Shown here piece after piece: positions 1 through 8,964 of a stretch of 64,000 bases of DNA. The stretch lies in contig OX463862.1 of the NCBI GenBank assembly GCA_949825065.1, positions 20,565,071 through 20,629,070 on the forward strand, given 5' to 3'. The position numbers and the translations under genes were made by a program. Source of the DNA: Odontocerum albicorne (taxonomy: Eukaryota; Arthropoda; Insecta; Trichoptera; Odontoceridae). The notes under the pieces are model-generated. The model searched no databases. It was not told the DNA's origin and was given only the letters and a program-made list of their open reading frames with translations. How positions within the stretch are numbered: position 1 is the first letter of the stretch; each line of letters starts with the position of its first letter.

Positions 1-959
1 AGGGCGATCCGATAAGTACTTAGCCTACAAAAGAATAACAAAAATTTTGGAAAAGTGGCAATTTATTTCTCAACATAATCTCCTTTGAGTTCGATACACT
101 TGACCCAGCGATGCTCCAACTTCTTTAACCCGTCTGAAAAATAAGTTTTCTGGAGGTCTGCAAAGTAGGCCTCCGTGGCTGCGATAACCTCCTCATTCGA
201 CTCAAATTTCTGCCCGGCGAGTGACTTTTTCAAATTTGGAAACAAAAAGAAGTCGCACGCGGCCAAATACGGTGGATGGGGCAGCAGTTCGTAGCCTAAT
301 TCTACCAATTTGGCCGTGGCGGCGGTGGAGGTGTGAGCTGGTGCGTTGTCATGATGGAAGGGCACTTTTTTCTTCGCCAAATGGGGCTGTTTTTTCTGCA
401 ATTCGGCGTCGAATCGGCCCAATAATTCGGCATAGTAGAGCCCTGTGACTGTTTTGCCCTTCTCCAGGAAGTCGATGTAGATCACACCTTTTGAATCCCA
501 GAAAACGGTGGCCATCACCTTTCCGGCCGATAGGAAAGTCTTCGCCTTCTTCGGAGCACGTTCGCCGGGTGAAGTCCACTTTTTCGATTGTTCCTTGGTC
601 TTGGGTGTGTACCAGTGTATCCATGTTTCGTCGACGGTCACGAAACGACGCAGAAACTCCTTCGGATTGCGCTTAAACATCGTCAAACACTGCTCTGAAG
701 TGGTCTCACGGTTGCGCTTGTTGTCCGGAGTGAGCGAACGCGGCACCCATCGCGCCGAAAGCTTTCTCATGCCCAATACTTCATGCAGGATATGACCCAC
801 GCGGTCTTTTGAGATGCCTACTGTCTCAGCTATCTCGCGCACCTTCAATCGGCGGTCTGCCAATACGAGATCGTGGATTTTTGTCACGTTATCCTCCGTG
901 GTAGCCGTTTTTGGGGCACCTGGGCGTGGCTCATCAACGACCGCCCTCGTATGTATATA
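1..959 (-). mobile_element. mariner element, irritans-type, truncated copy
   Basis: The window opens inside one terminal part of a mariner (a TIR-like stretch near 8-27) and the transposase runs on the minus strand up to about 950. There the frame is cut exactly where a second mariner begins at 960. No continuation of the N-terminal part is visible beyond that second element, so this copy is 5'-truncated rather than cleanly split. The outer end may lie just outside the window. Confidence 0.85.
63..953 (-). pseudogene. mariner transposase, 5'-truncated, DD31D spacing
   Basis: DDE/D transposase of the mariner family, which cuts and pastes DNA at TA sites. Visible parts, N to C: end of the first helix-turn-helix linker (reading upstream of the first Met at 887 through DEPRPGAPKTATTEDNV), second HTH, the WVPRSL linker, first catalytic Asp in TVDETW, second in HHDNAPAHTS, third in AACDFFLF, and the C-terminal GDYVEK end. 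Compared with the usual HPPYSPDLAPxDFF block this copy reads HPPYLAACDFF, so three residues are missing and the spacing between the second and third Asp is 31 instead of 34. The N-terminal ~60 residues are absent. Both defects suggest a dead enzyme (inference); family assignment is secure. Confidence 0.9.
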
Positions 960-1921
960 CTACGAGGCAAATCCAGAAAGTAATTGTACTGAATTTTTGT
1001 AGGTTACAATTTTTTTTATTTAAACAAAAAAATTACTTGGTTACCGTAGTACATATGTAAGCTATTTTTCGACATAGTCGCCATTCCTCTCAATGCAGGT
1101 GGTGAAGCGGGGTATCAATTTTTTGATGCCTTCCTCGAAGTAGTTTCCCGCCAACCCCTCCGTCCACTTCTCCACCTCCTCCTTTAGCTCCTCGTCGGTT
1201 GAAAACCTTTTTCCACCCATGTGCAGCTTCAGGGAGGTAAAGAGATAGTAACCTGAAGGTGCTAGGTCAGGGGAATGCGCGGGATGGTTCAGGACATCCC
1301 ATTTAAACGAGGTGAGCAGTTCCTTCGTGGCGTTGGCCGTGTGTGGTCTGGCATTGTCGTGCAGCAGGCAGACTCCCTTTGTCAGCATACCTCTCCTCTT
1401 GTTCTGAATCGCCCTCCGCAATTTTTTTAGGGTCTCACAATATCTTGCAGAGTTGATGGTCTCCCCTTGAGGCATATATTCAATTAAAATTATGCCTTGA
1501 CAGTCCCAAAACATGGATGCCATGATTTTCTTGGCTGAAATTGTGGTTTTGAACTTTATGGCGGAGGGTGAAGAGGTGTGACGTGACCGTTTTTAAACTC
1601 GCAACACCACTTGTACACACTCGTACGATTCATAGCTTTATCACCATATGCAGTTTTCACCTCATTATAAACCTCAACTGGAGGTTTTCCCTTCCAAACG
1701 AGATAACGGATGACGCCGCGTATTTCACACTTGGCGGGAGATGGGATTGACATTTTTCACGAAACGTGTTGTCGCGTCGACACTTCTCAACGTACTGACC
1801 TCGAACCGGTCTCGTTGCGGAGGGGAAGGGTCAGGCTACACGGAAGTGTAGCCAACATGTCGAAAATAAAATCCATCCGGTCGTGAGAGCCTCAGTACAC
1901 TTACTTTCTGGATACGCATAG
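960..1921 (-). mobile_element. internally deleted mariner with TIRs and TA duplication
   Basis: The two ends are inverted repeats: left CTACGAGGCAAATCCAGAAA, right (reverse complement) CTATGCGTATCCAGAAAGTA, both continuing into a shared GTACTGA. Each end is flanked by TA (958-959 and 1922-1923), the mariner target duplication. The element is 962 bp against about 1.3 kb for full-length mariners, in line with the internal deletion in its transposase. It is fused directly to the truncated mariner on its left. Confidence 0.88.
1062..1753 (-). pseudogene. mariner transposase with internal deletion and third Asp replaced by Gly
   Basis: Two transposase pieces remain. The N-terminal HTH part (1556-1753, starting MSIPSPAKCEIRG) ends at FKNGH. 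The downstream frame resumes upstream of its first Met as RHTSSPSAIKFKT and continues to GDYVEK at 1062. About 130 residues are lost between them, including the second HTH and the first catalytic Asp, and the junction is out of frame. The second Asp is present in HDNARPHTA, but the third Asp position reads LAPSGYYLF, Gly instead of Asp. The copy cannot encode an active enzyme. It could still be mobilised in trans, because its TIRs look intact (inference). Confidence 0.9.
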
Positions 1922-2132
1922 TATGTTGCTATCAATAAACTTTTATTTGTATTTATTCTTATTATTAAGGTCCCGTTAATTGAGTTTTTGGGTTTTACAA
2001 CATGCCAAAAGGCGTGTAACTCACAGTTCGTTATTCTTTGTGTTAGCATTATTATCACGATAAAAATCTTTTCCACTAACTACATCCGACTGGGACACTT
2101 ATTTTTTAAATTTTATGGTATCAATTTAATTA

Positions 2133-2289
2133 GGCCATGAAGGTTTCCAACCAGGCAATGAATGTTGTCACTAGATCACTGAGATTGTAACTAGACCAAG
2201 GAAGCCAATGAGCCATTGAGGTCATCATAATGCCGTGGAGGTCGTGAGTAGAGCATGGATGTCAAAACTAGGTCATGGAGGTTGTCACT
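2133..2289. repeat. degenerate ~22-bp minisatellite, consensus GGCCATGGAGGTCGTCACTA
   Basis: Successive imperfect units such as GTCATGGAGGTTGTCAC and GCCGTGGAGGTCGTGAGTA can be read through this stretch. The same array occurs at 3716-3888. In both places it sits at the 3' side of a minus-strand SINE copy. Confidence 0.65.
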
Positions 2290-2484
2290 TTATTTTTATT
2301 TATTTATTTATTTTACACGTGACAAGAAATATACATAATTTGCGAAAAAACAACAGGTAATTTAATTGGGACACGTACTTTGAATGGATGTGGGTGTGGG
2401 TATCCCCAGTAAGGCAAAAGCCTGTATCTCACTGTACCACAGAGGTTTTTTACTAGGCTATGTTGTTGAATTACATATTCGTTG

Positions 2485-2650
2485 CACCGTATAGTACAAA
2501 CTAGTGCCATGTTGTGAATCTCTTCCAACACACTCGAATGGTGTTAAATAAACCTTAGTGAAGACCAGACTGAAACCCTTTTGGAAATAATTGGGTGCCA
2601 ACGGATATCGAACATGCAACCCCTGGGTTGAAAGAAGAAAGAGGCCATCA
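2485..2650 (-). repeat. tRNA-derived SINE (family 1), degraded copy
   Basis: On the minus strand it shows a B-box-like GGTTGCATGTTCGATATCC, then the family body with CCAGTCTGG-like and TTGGAAGAG-like blocks. The 3' part (GATTCACAACATGGCACTAG region) is diverged. The identification rests on alignment by eye with the better copies at 15312-15512 and 39661-39893. Confidence 0.6.
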
Positions 2651-2725
2651 ACATTACTACATAGAAATATGATTATATTGTCGACTAACTAAACTAGTTG
2701 GAACTTTTCATTTTCTGTATTTTTT

Positions 2726-3525
2726 TGTATATACCATCACGCCCTTTCTCTACTGGGGTAGACATAGAGGACAAATCGCCAGACTTTCCTGTCACTACAC
2801 ACATCTTTCGCCTCTTACATCAATACAGCTACTACAACTTCTCTGATTTTTTCATTTCCTTTTTTCAAAATATCATACATTTGATCCAACAATATTTTCC
2901 TTGGTCTTCCTTTACCACGCCTTCCACTCACATTTGCACTGTATATTTGTTTTGTCTTTCTTCATTCATTCGTTCCACGTGCCCGAACCATCTCAGAGTT
3001 CATCTTAGTCACCCTGTGTATTCTACTCAATGCACACATTTCTACAGCATTCGGCTTCTATTAGTCATTATTCACGTCCACTTTTCATTCTCATACATCA
3101 AAGTTGGCACTAAAATACTTTTATGGACTTTGGAGATTTTGGTATTCAAAATCCAGTTCAAATATATATGTTTTTGTGCTCCATTGACTTTGTTTCCTAT
3201 CACTACACAGTGTTCGTTATCCATAATGCATCCTTGCTTTAAGCCTTTTGAAATATTAAACCATTCAGTCAAGGTACAATCAACTTGAACACATGTTGTA
3301 CTTTGGCATATAATGACGCAAAACCACATATTAATTTACGTTCAACACTCTATATTCAGTCAATATTTTCCGTAGATTTTCTATTATCATGCAATCTTAT
3401 GCTTTTTCCAAGTTCACAAACGCGCAATATACTTTTTTATTTTTTGCCGTACATTTTTCTACAAGCATACGCAAAGAGAAAATCTGATCCATGCATCTTC
3501 TTCCACGTTAAATTTTGACAGCGAG
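2726..3525 (-). mobile_element. RTE-like LINE fragment (LINE family A)
   Basis: Reverse-transcriptase remnant on the minus strand. Near 3400-3520 it reads RCMDQIFSLRMLVEKC and KKVYCAFVNLEKA, the typical start of the RT fingers/palm. Near 3250 it reads WFNISKGLKQGC, and near 3090-3150 NKVNGAQKHIY followed by LVPTLMYENEKWT. The 3' end near 2730 carries the family terminus: a TCTACCCCAGTAGAG-like segment, then GGCGTGATGGTAT. Between KQGC and NKVNG the catalytic ADD region is deleted. Several stops are present, so it is dead. Confidence 0.8.
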
Positions 3526-3715
3526 GACAAAAAAGTATTAATTGCCACTTCCACACTACAAGCCCACACTAAAACAACTCCTCACATTTATTTAACTGAT
3601 AACAGGCACTAATTAGTTCAATTGAATCCTAATATTTACCAAAATGGAGAAAATATAAATTATAAATTCAATAACGCATCTGACGTTTTCGCATCGCAGT
3701 GTTGCCTGCCAGCAA

Positions 3716-3888
3716 CTTAATAAGGCCATGAAAGTGATCAACTAACCCATGCAGGTCGCCACTAGCTCACGGAGTTCGTCACTAGGCCACGAAGATCGTC
3801 ACAAGGACATGAGGTTGCGACTCGGACAAAAAGAACATCGCTGGGCCATGTAGATTGTTACTGTGCCAGAGAGGTCGTCACTACTTGT
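3716..3888. repeat. degenerate ~22-bp minisatellite, second copy
   Basis: Same unit as 2133-2289, with recognisable blocks CCATGCAGGTCGCCACTAG, CCACGAAGATCGTCAC and GCCAGAGAGGTCGTCACTA. It ends where a minus-strand SINE begins at 3893. Confidence 0.65.
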
Positions 3889-3892
3889 ATTA

Positions 3893-4085
3893 CACTTTCA
3901 ATGTATACAGTTAATTCTGATGGGTTTATTACCATGTAGCAATCTCTTCCAACCAACTAGAAGGGGGGTAAATAAACCTTAAGTGAAAACCAGACTGGAA
4001 CTATTTGTTGAAAAATGGGTTTTGATGAGAATGGAAACCATAACAAGTGAACCCGAAGACTGGAATTTTATAAACTAGGCTATGG
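3893..4085 (-). repeat. tRNA-derived SINE (family 1), near full length
   Basis: Minus strand: A-box-like ATAGCCTAGTTTATAA, B-box-like CGGGTTCACTTG, then TTCCAGTCTGGTTTTCACTT, CTAGTTGGTTGGAAGAGATT, GCTACATGGTAATAAACCC and a tail with AAGTGTAATA. It ends about 60 bp upstream of the MED25 exon acceptor at 4147. Confidence 0.75.
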
Positions 4086-4147
4086 TGTTCTGTATGTAAT
4101 ATTTTAACTGTTTTGAATTGTTTTTATATTATGTGATTTATCCGCAG

Positions 4148-4333
4148 GCTGGTTGTGTCCATTTCTCCCCCGTGCCCCCACTGCAATGTGACATCAAGGT
4201 GCTCATCCTGTTATATGCAGTGGAGAAGAAGACTTACCTTGGCTTTATCCCCAACAACCAGACCACCTTCGTGGACCGTCTGAAGAAGGTCATACAGCAG
4301 CAAAAGGTGACGCAAATGCTCAACAAGCAACTC
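4148..4333 (+). CDS. MED25: MED25 exon: C-terminal half of the ACID domain
   Basis: MED25 is a subunit of the Mediator complex in the nucleus. Its ACID domain binds activation domains of transcription factors and links them to RNA polymerase II. This 186-nt exon follows a tccgcag acceptor and ends at a GTAAGTGA donor; both introns are phase 0. It encodes 62 residues including [37 protein letters not shown] and [15 protein letters not shown]. These match the end of the ACID (PTOV-type) fold as I know it from animal MED25: a conserved AGCVHF strand, a LLYxxxKKxxxGxIPxxQ strand-turn and a following helix. The preceding ACID and VWA exons must lie upstream of the window. The exon is richer in GC than its flanks. 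Other PTOV-domain proteins are the alternative, but the Gln/Gly-rich downstream exons fit MED25. Confidence 0.88.
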
Positions 4334-4387
4334 GTAAGTGAACCTTCATTTTCTTTTATTTGAAAAACTCCCTGACTATAAATAATA

Positions 4388-4540
4388 AGGGTAAAAAATG
4401 TGCCCCCCTAACCCTCTAGATTAGGGGGGGAATGTTACCCTGACCCTATAGATAAGGGTGAAAAAACGTGCCCCTGACTTGCTAGATTAGGGTGCAAAAA
4501 CGTACCCCTCACTCTATAGATGAGGGTGAAAACACAAGAT
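4388..4540. repeat. ~45-bp tandem repeat, about 3.5 copies
   Basis: Units start AGGGTGAAAAAACGTGCCCC and contain CTCTAGATTAGGG or CTATAGATGAGGG. It lies in the intron just after the ACID exon. No coding sense was seen. Confidence 0.7.
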
Positions 4541-4726
4541 TTATTTTTTTAAAAAGGCAGCTCATAAACTATAGAAACTCATTTAGTCAAACCAAGGGGG
4601 TAGAATTAGATTTTTGTTCATTTTATAACCTTTTTCAATAAAGTTAAGTTATCCAATAGTTCAGTACATTTTTAAGAATGATGAAATAAATATCTTAATA
4701 CCACTGAAACAATATTCTGAGGTTTA

Positions 4727-4805
4727 TGCAGTGAGTACTTCTGCTGGTCTGATTGACGAGAGTCGTCTTTAAACTGGTTAGCCCAATCTTTCCTTGTGGA
4801 ATATG
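4727..4805 (+). repeat. dispersed repeat shared with 47431-47525
   Basis: Shared blocks in order: TTCTGCTGGTCTGATTGACG, AGAGTCGTCTT, TTAGCCCAATCTTTC and TGTGGAATATGA. The second copy reads TTCTGCTGGTTTGCCTTGATG and AGCCTAATCTTTCACTGTAG. Class unknown. Confidence 0.55.
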
Positions 4806-4954
4806 ATCTATTGACTTTAGTTGACCGACTACTGACGGTAGAGGTTCCAAATTATCTATCCATACATGCTCTAACTATATACACCACAGAGCTCATCACC
4901 GTTAGACAGTTTGTTCTAAGGTTCTACAACTGGGTTGGCAAAACAATGTGCTAG

Positions 4955-5110
4955 TGCAAGCATGGCCAACCTCTGACCCGCTAGGGTGTTTATTGCGGCC
5001 CACCAAGTGTTTTTTTAAAATAATTTTAAAAAATATTTAGTTTAATTAAAATTTGAGAAGTAATTTTTTTTTCATTTTGATTTTCATTAGCACTTGGGTG
5101 GAACCTCATA
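4955..5110. mobile_element. possible hAT terminal fragment
   Basis: Contains GCATGGCCAACCTCTGACCC followed by GCGGCCCACCAAGTG, resembling the GGCCAACC...GCGGCCC subterminal style of hAT (Charlie-like) elements. No matching opposite end was located nearby. Weak call. Confidence 0.3.
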
Positions 5111-5478
5111 TACTGAGGTTTTCCGCTATTGTCCTCTAATTCAGTCATAGTATGCATGCTCTGTGTGGCGTAAAATTGGACATGCCAGACACATCGACAC
5201 AGTATTGAATGAAAGCTGCAGGATCATCATTGTCTGAAGCTCACATCTTTACCTAAGATCAGGACAAAGTATTTGCAGAGCTTGTAAAATCTGCCCAAGA
5301 GTCCAATAACTGGTATCCCATGTTTGGTTGTGAGCAGTCGCACCGTTATTTCATTTTCAGGCATTAACATTTTGATATGTTTGCGATCTGTGAGCCTGAA
5401 TGTGGTATGCGCCTCAAAAAGGTTGGTCACCTTTGTGTTAGTGTGTACAATGAAATTGCATTACCTCGATGTTTCCAG

Positions 5479-5550
5479 GGAGCTGGTGGCCCAGGCCCAG
5501 GCCCAACCCTGCAGGGAACAACTACCTCGCAGCCACAGTCTTCCCTTCCT
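5479..5550 (+). CDS. MED25: MED25 exon: Gly/Pro/Gln linker
   Basis: 72 nt (24 codons) between a gtttccag acceptor and a GTAAGTTA donor, both phase 0, in frame with the ACID exon. It encodes GAGGPGPGPTLQGTTTSQPQ then SSLP, a low-complexity start of the C-terminal tail. GC content is far above the flanking intron, which supports it being a real exon. As a phase 0-0 exon it could be skipped without shifting the frame. Confidence 0.75.
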
Positions 5551-5674
5551 GTAAGTTACTGTTATCCTTATGTTTTGCATTTATACAATTATTTGATAGG
5601 GCTTTTGTTGTGGCATGCTTGGAATACTCTTAATTGAAAGGTCCTAAGAGGCAAAAAATTTACATTCAATTTGG

Positions 5675-5825
5675 ATTAGTACACTCTTTGCCTCTTCCAC
5701 GTCCATACACCTCTTACGGTTTATCTTCATTCTTACATTTCCTTCTTTCATAATATAATTTATTTGTTCCAACCATACTTTCCTTGGTCATTCTCTACCA
5801 CGCTTTCCACTCAGATTTACACTTT
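5675..5825 (-). mobile_element. LINE family A 3' fragment
   Basis: The minus-strand reading matches the C-terminal end of the same LINE as 14000-14490: GRPRKVW-like, a WLEQINYIMKEGNVR-like stretch and RCMDVEEAK. Both ends are truncated. Confidence 0.7.
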
Positions 5826-5830
5826 GGATT

Positions 5831-6344
5831 AATAATAATAAAAGGACAATTTATATAGTGCTGTTTATAAAGTAGACTCTTCTCAAAGGTGCTCTAATTC
5901 GGGAATCAAACTTGCTCTTATTGAATGAGATTGGGTACTTCCCCGCATCTGCACATACATATTTGGTAAGAAAACTGCGGAAAACTTACCAAGGGAAGAC
6001 AAACTACAAAGAAAACTTTGTAGATCTTTGAATATGTGTTATAGCTGGGATTCTCAGTTTTTTTTAAATTCTACCACTTAATGAAAGTTACAACAAGTGG
6101 TATACCACTAGTCCCCCTCTCGGCCTCCTCTTCCGCTCTCTGTCACTTCATTAGCATTAGCAAATGCTCATAATATAGGTACCTAAAACCTACCCTATTG
6201 ACTCCTTGTGTAATTAATGTACCTTAGAATTTGAGTTTAAAAAGTTTATGTACTGTATAATTAACTAATATATATGAGTAGAATTAATGTGAACAAATAT
6301 GAAATCATTAAAACAAGTATTTGTAAGCTATAAAATGCCCGAAC
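5831..6344. other. unassigned intron sequence
   Basis: AT-rich intron of MED25 with no ORF, repeat or element I can recognise. Confidence 0.5.
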
Positions 6345-6745
6345 ATTCTTTAGCTTTTACAACTTGTACATGTTTTGGCAATCCATGCCAATGAGTTTTT
6401 TAATATTTGCTCATATCGAAACCACCATGTTGTGATTATTGCTTCAATCATCGTTTTCTGGATCCTGGCTCTATGAATAGCCCATACATTTTTAGATTTA
6501 TATCAGGAAAGTTTCCTGGCCAATCCAAAAGGGTGATAGTGTTTTATTGGAAATAGTCAATCATCATCTTAAATTTGTGGCACAGTGCAAAATCTTGCTG
6601 AAATACCGCTTCTCCATTTATATTGACTTTTTCCAGCTCATTAATCAATCTCATGTCGAGTAGTTGTTTATATTCCTGACTATTCATCATTTAATTAATA
6701 CGAACAAGTGCACCAGACGCAATGTATGAAAAACAACCCTAAAGT
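6345..6745 (-). pseudogene. Tc1-like transposase remnant
   Basis: Read from 6745 downwards the minus strand gives CFSYIASGALVRIN, then MNSQEYKQLLDMRLINELEK, then GEAVFQQDFALCHKF, then LLDWPGNFPDINLKMYG. These line up with the Tc1-family order (VWGCFS, G.LVRI, MNS..Y, FQQDNAPCH, LLDWPGNSPDLNPIENxW). In this copy the residue after the second Asp is changed, stops follow RIN and YFQ, and the PIEN block with the catalytic Glu is lost. Only the C-terminal half of the transposase is present, so the copy is long dead. Confidence 0.8.
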
Positions 6746-6750
6746 ATATT

Positions 6751-6930
6751 TTTTTGAGGATATTTAATAGATTGATCTTTATGAGCTGTAGTGATTTTTG
6801 AGGATATTTAATAGATTGATCTTTATGAGCTGTAGTGATTTTTGAGGATATTTGATAGATTGATCTTTATGAGCTGTAGTGATTTTTGAGGATATTTAAT
6901 AGATTGATCTTTATGAGCTGTAGTGATTTT
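6751..6930. repeat. 44-bp tandem repeat, four nearly identical copies
   Basis: The unit begins TTTTTGAGGATATTTAATAG and continues ATTGATCTTTATGAGCTGTA. Copies differ by one base (TTTGATAG in the third). The array abuts the upstream side of the Tc1-like remnant, and its first unit may derive from that transposase reading frame. Confidence 0.9.
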
Positions 6931-7340
6931 TTTCGTGATTAGTTGTAACTCAAAACAAGTCTATCTGGGATTTTTCTTATTATTTCATGTCAAATTAACT
7001 ATCTCTAGCAATTATTTTCCTTTTTCTTCCACATTTTCCAATTCTCTACTTTCACAGACCCAGTTTCCCTTGTTTGATAATCTTGTTTGCTGCACCAAGA
7101 CTATAACACCACACTCTTTAGCAATGTCATTTGAGTTATTGAAGTGTGCTCACTAAGTGTAACAATCTTCTCTCGTTTTTATGGCATGTTTCGTTGTTTT
7201 ATAGGATAAACCCAACAGGGTGATTGCGAGTGAGTTTAGAATGTCTTATTCTCGAGGTATTTTATTTTTAAATATGGAGAGATATGAGTGCATTATATAT
7301 ACACTGTACAAATCATGCACCAGCTTATCTACTAATTTTT

Positions 7341-7572
7341 GTAAATACCACTATGCTGTTTCTTTGTTGGGGTAGCCTTTTCCATGCACATTTTATATAG
7401 CACCTTAGATTGTTACAATTTGTTTACATTTCTTTCTTAAATTTGATTTTTTTGGTCCAACCACACTTTCCTCTGTCTTTCCTTACCATCTCTCCTATTC
7501 TCGTTTACACTCGAAATTTGTTTTGTCAGTCTTTCACTATTCATTCGTTCTACATTCAATCCAATGCACAGA
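7341..7572 (-). mobile_element. LINE family A 3' fragment
   Basis: Minus strand: ACGAATGAATAGTGAAAGAC, then TGACAAAACAAATTTCGAGT and AAAGTGTGGTTGGACCAAAA, the same path as other family A copies. The degraded terminus near 7343 has a GGTATTTAC end. It ends about 50 bp before the acceptor of the MED25 exon at 7624. Confidence 0.7.
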
Positions 7573-7623
7573 CCATTACCAAAAGAAAATTTACCATTTT
7601 ATCCTATCAAACCTTTTTTATAG

Positions 7624-7917
7624 ACTGGAGGAATGGGAATGGCCAGCAATCAAATGGGACAAACGCCCGGACAGATGGGACAGGCTCCAGGTCAAATGGG
7701 ACAAAACCCCAATCAAATGGGACAGAATCCTGGTCAAATGGGACAGACTCCTGGCCAAATGGGACAGAACCCCAATCAAATGGGACAGAATCCTGGTCAG
7801 ATGGGACAAAACCCCAATCAAATGGGTCAAAATCCTGGTCAGATGGGACAGACTCCCGGTCAGATGGGGCAGGCTGGACAACCACCCTTACAAGGGAAAG
7901 GGCCACAACAAATGGGG
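7624..7917 (+). CDS. MED25: MED25 exon: QMGQxPx heptad-repeat tail
   Basis: 294 nt (98 codons) between a tttttatag acceptor and a GTAAGTTT donor, both phase 0. After TGGMGMASN it encodes ten consecutive 7-residue units of the form QMGQ(T/A/N)P(G/N) plus a final QMGQ, then AGQPPLQGKGPQQMG. At DNA level this is a 21-bp coding minisatellite with several synonymous differences between units (CAG/CAA, GGT/GGC), so coding selection may have kept the repeat open (inference). Met/Gly/Gln-rich tails after ACID occur in MED25 of other animals. The three long ORFs in other frames here are shadows of this repeat. Confidence 0.82.
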
Positions 7918-8389
7918 GTAAGTTTGATTGTTTCTTTATAAATTTTTCTATATTTTCTTTACTTCTCATGTTGATGGATCACTATGTTCACTTAAATGCC
8001 GCTTTTATACGCAATGGTTAGGTTAGGTATTTGCAACTTGATCATCTTACCCCTAGTTGTCATAGCACACACATACCAGCAAAAGTTACAGAGCTTCAAA
8101 AACCTAATACAGTAAAAGTCTGTTAATTAGGACAAAGAAAATTTCCTAATTCGAAATTTTAACCATTTTCTAGTTCCTAAAATCCACTTTTCGTAATAAA
8201 TTCTACTGATAATTCGAAAAATCGCATATTTCGTAATATTTTTTTGTCAAAAAACATTTATAAATTCGAATTTTTCCACACGAATTACGGGTCGACGTAG
8301 TAGGCAGTAAGAATGACTGGTGTATTTTTTTTATCCACTTTGCATGGATTTCTCCTGTTACACAAAGAGGGTCTGCTTCTAGCGTTAGC

Positions 8390-8713
8390 TTATTCATTAG
8401 GAAGAATATCAGCAAGGATTCTTCTCATACTGCTAGGCGGTACCGAGAATATATCAACAGTGTCATTCAGTTGGTTCGATATCTCTATACCACGCGTGAC
8501 TGAGTGTTTAGCCATGATATTAGTCCTGTAAGTTGGTATGTAGAACAGAGGATGATTCCTTGCATGGCTATGTTTATTAGGTACATATAAACTTAGTGCT
8601 TCTAGAATCGCGGGACAGTTAAAGCAACCTTGAAAAACCTTAAGTAGGAATATCGCAATGGATTCTTGCCTTCTTGTTTCGAGGCTTCTATAGTTACACA
8701 CCGTATTATGCAC
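8390..8713 (-). pseudogene. non-LTR retrotransposon C-terminal domain (jockey/I-like)
   Basis: An open 107-residue stretch on the minus strand: SLETRRQESIAIFLLKVFQG, then NCPAILEALSLYVPNKHSHA, then RNHPLFYIPTYRTN and ending RRILADILPNE. The layout (SLxxRR, FLxKVxxGxxNCP, LSxxVP, F..P..RTNxxxxSxxxR) is the typical C-terminus after the RT domain in many arthropod non-LTR elements. The RT proper is missing upstream, so this is a 5'-truncated copy. Confidence 0.7.
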
Positions 8714-8834
8714 TGATGAGCGGTTGAATGTTCGGGGTTCTCCCTATATCTAAAGATTTAATATAGAAATATTTAAAGATTTTTATCATAAGTATGGGGA
8801 AGCCCACCGATAAAATAAGTAAACAATTGTAATT

Positions 8835-8925
8835 TATTTTGGAATAAACAGTGTTTGTTAAAAATAAATTACAATGTCTTTAAACCTCCACAACGTTAAT
8901 GCCTTAACTATAAACAACATAAGTA
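8835..8925 (+). repeat. half copy of the foldback/Penelope-like repeat
   Basis: Contains GGAATAAACAGTGTTTGTTA, AATTACAATGTCTTTAAACC and AACGTTAATGCCTTAACTAT, matching the right flank of the foldback at 40692-41102. The ribozyme-like core itself is not included. Confidence 0.65.
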
Positions 8926-8964
8926 AACAATATAAAATGAAAATATAATTTCAGAATTATTTGT

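Noticed and set aside
7607..7969. Antisense and alternative-frame ORFs over the MED25 repeat exon
   Set aside because: They exist only because the 21-bp repeat is open in several frames; splice sites and frame continuity support the QMGQxPx frame.
8313..8531. Plus-strand ORF of 72 codons
   Set aside because: Overlaps the LINE C-terminal frame on the other strand, which has recognisable motifs.
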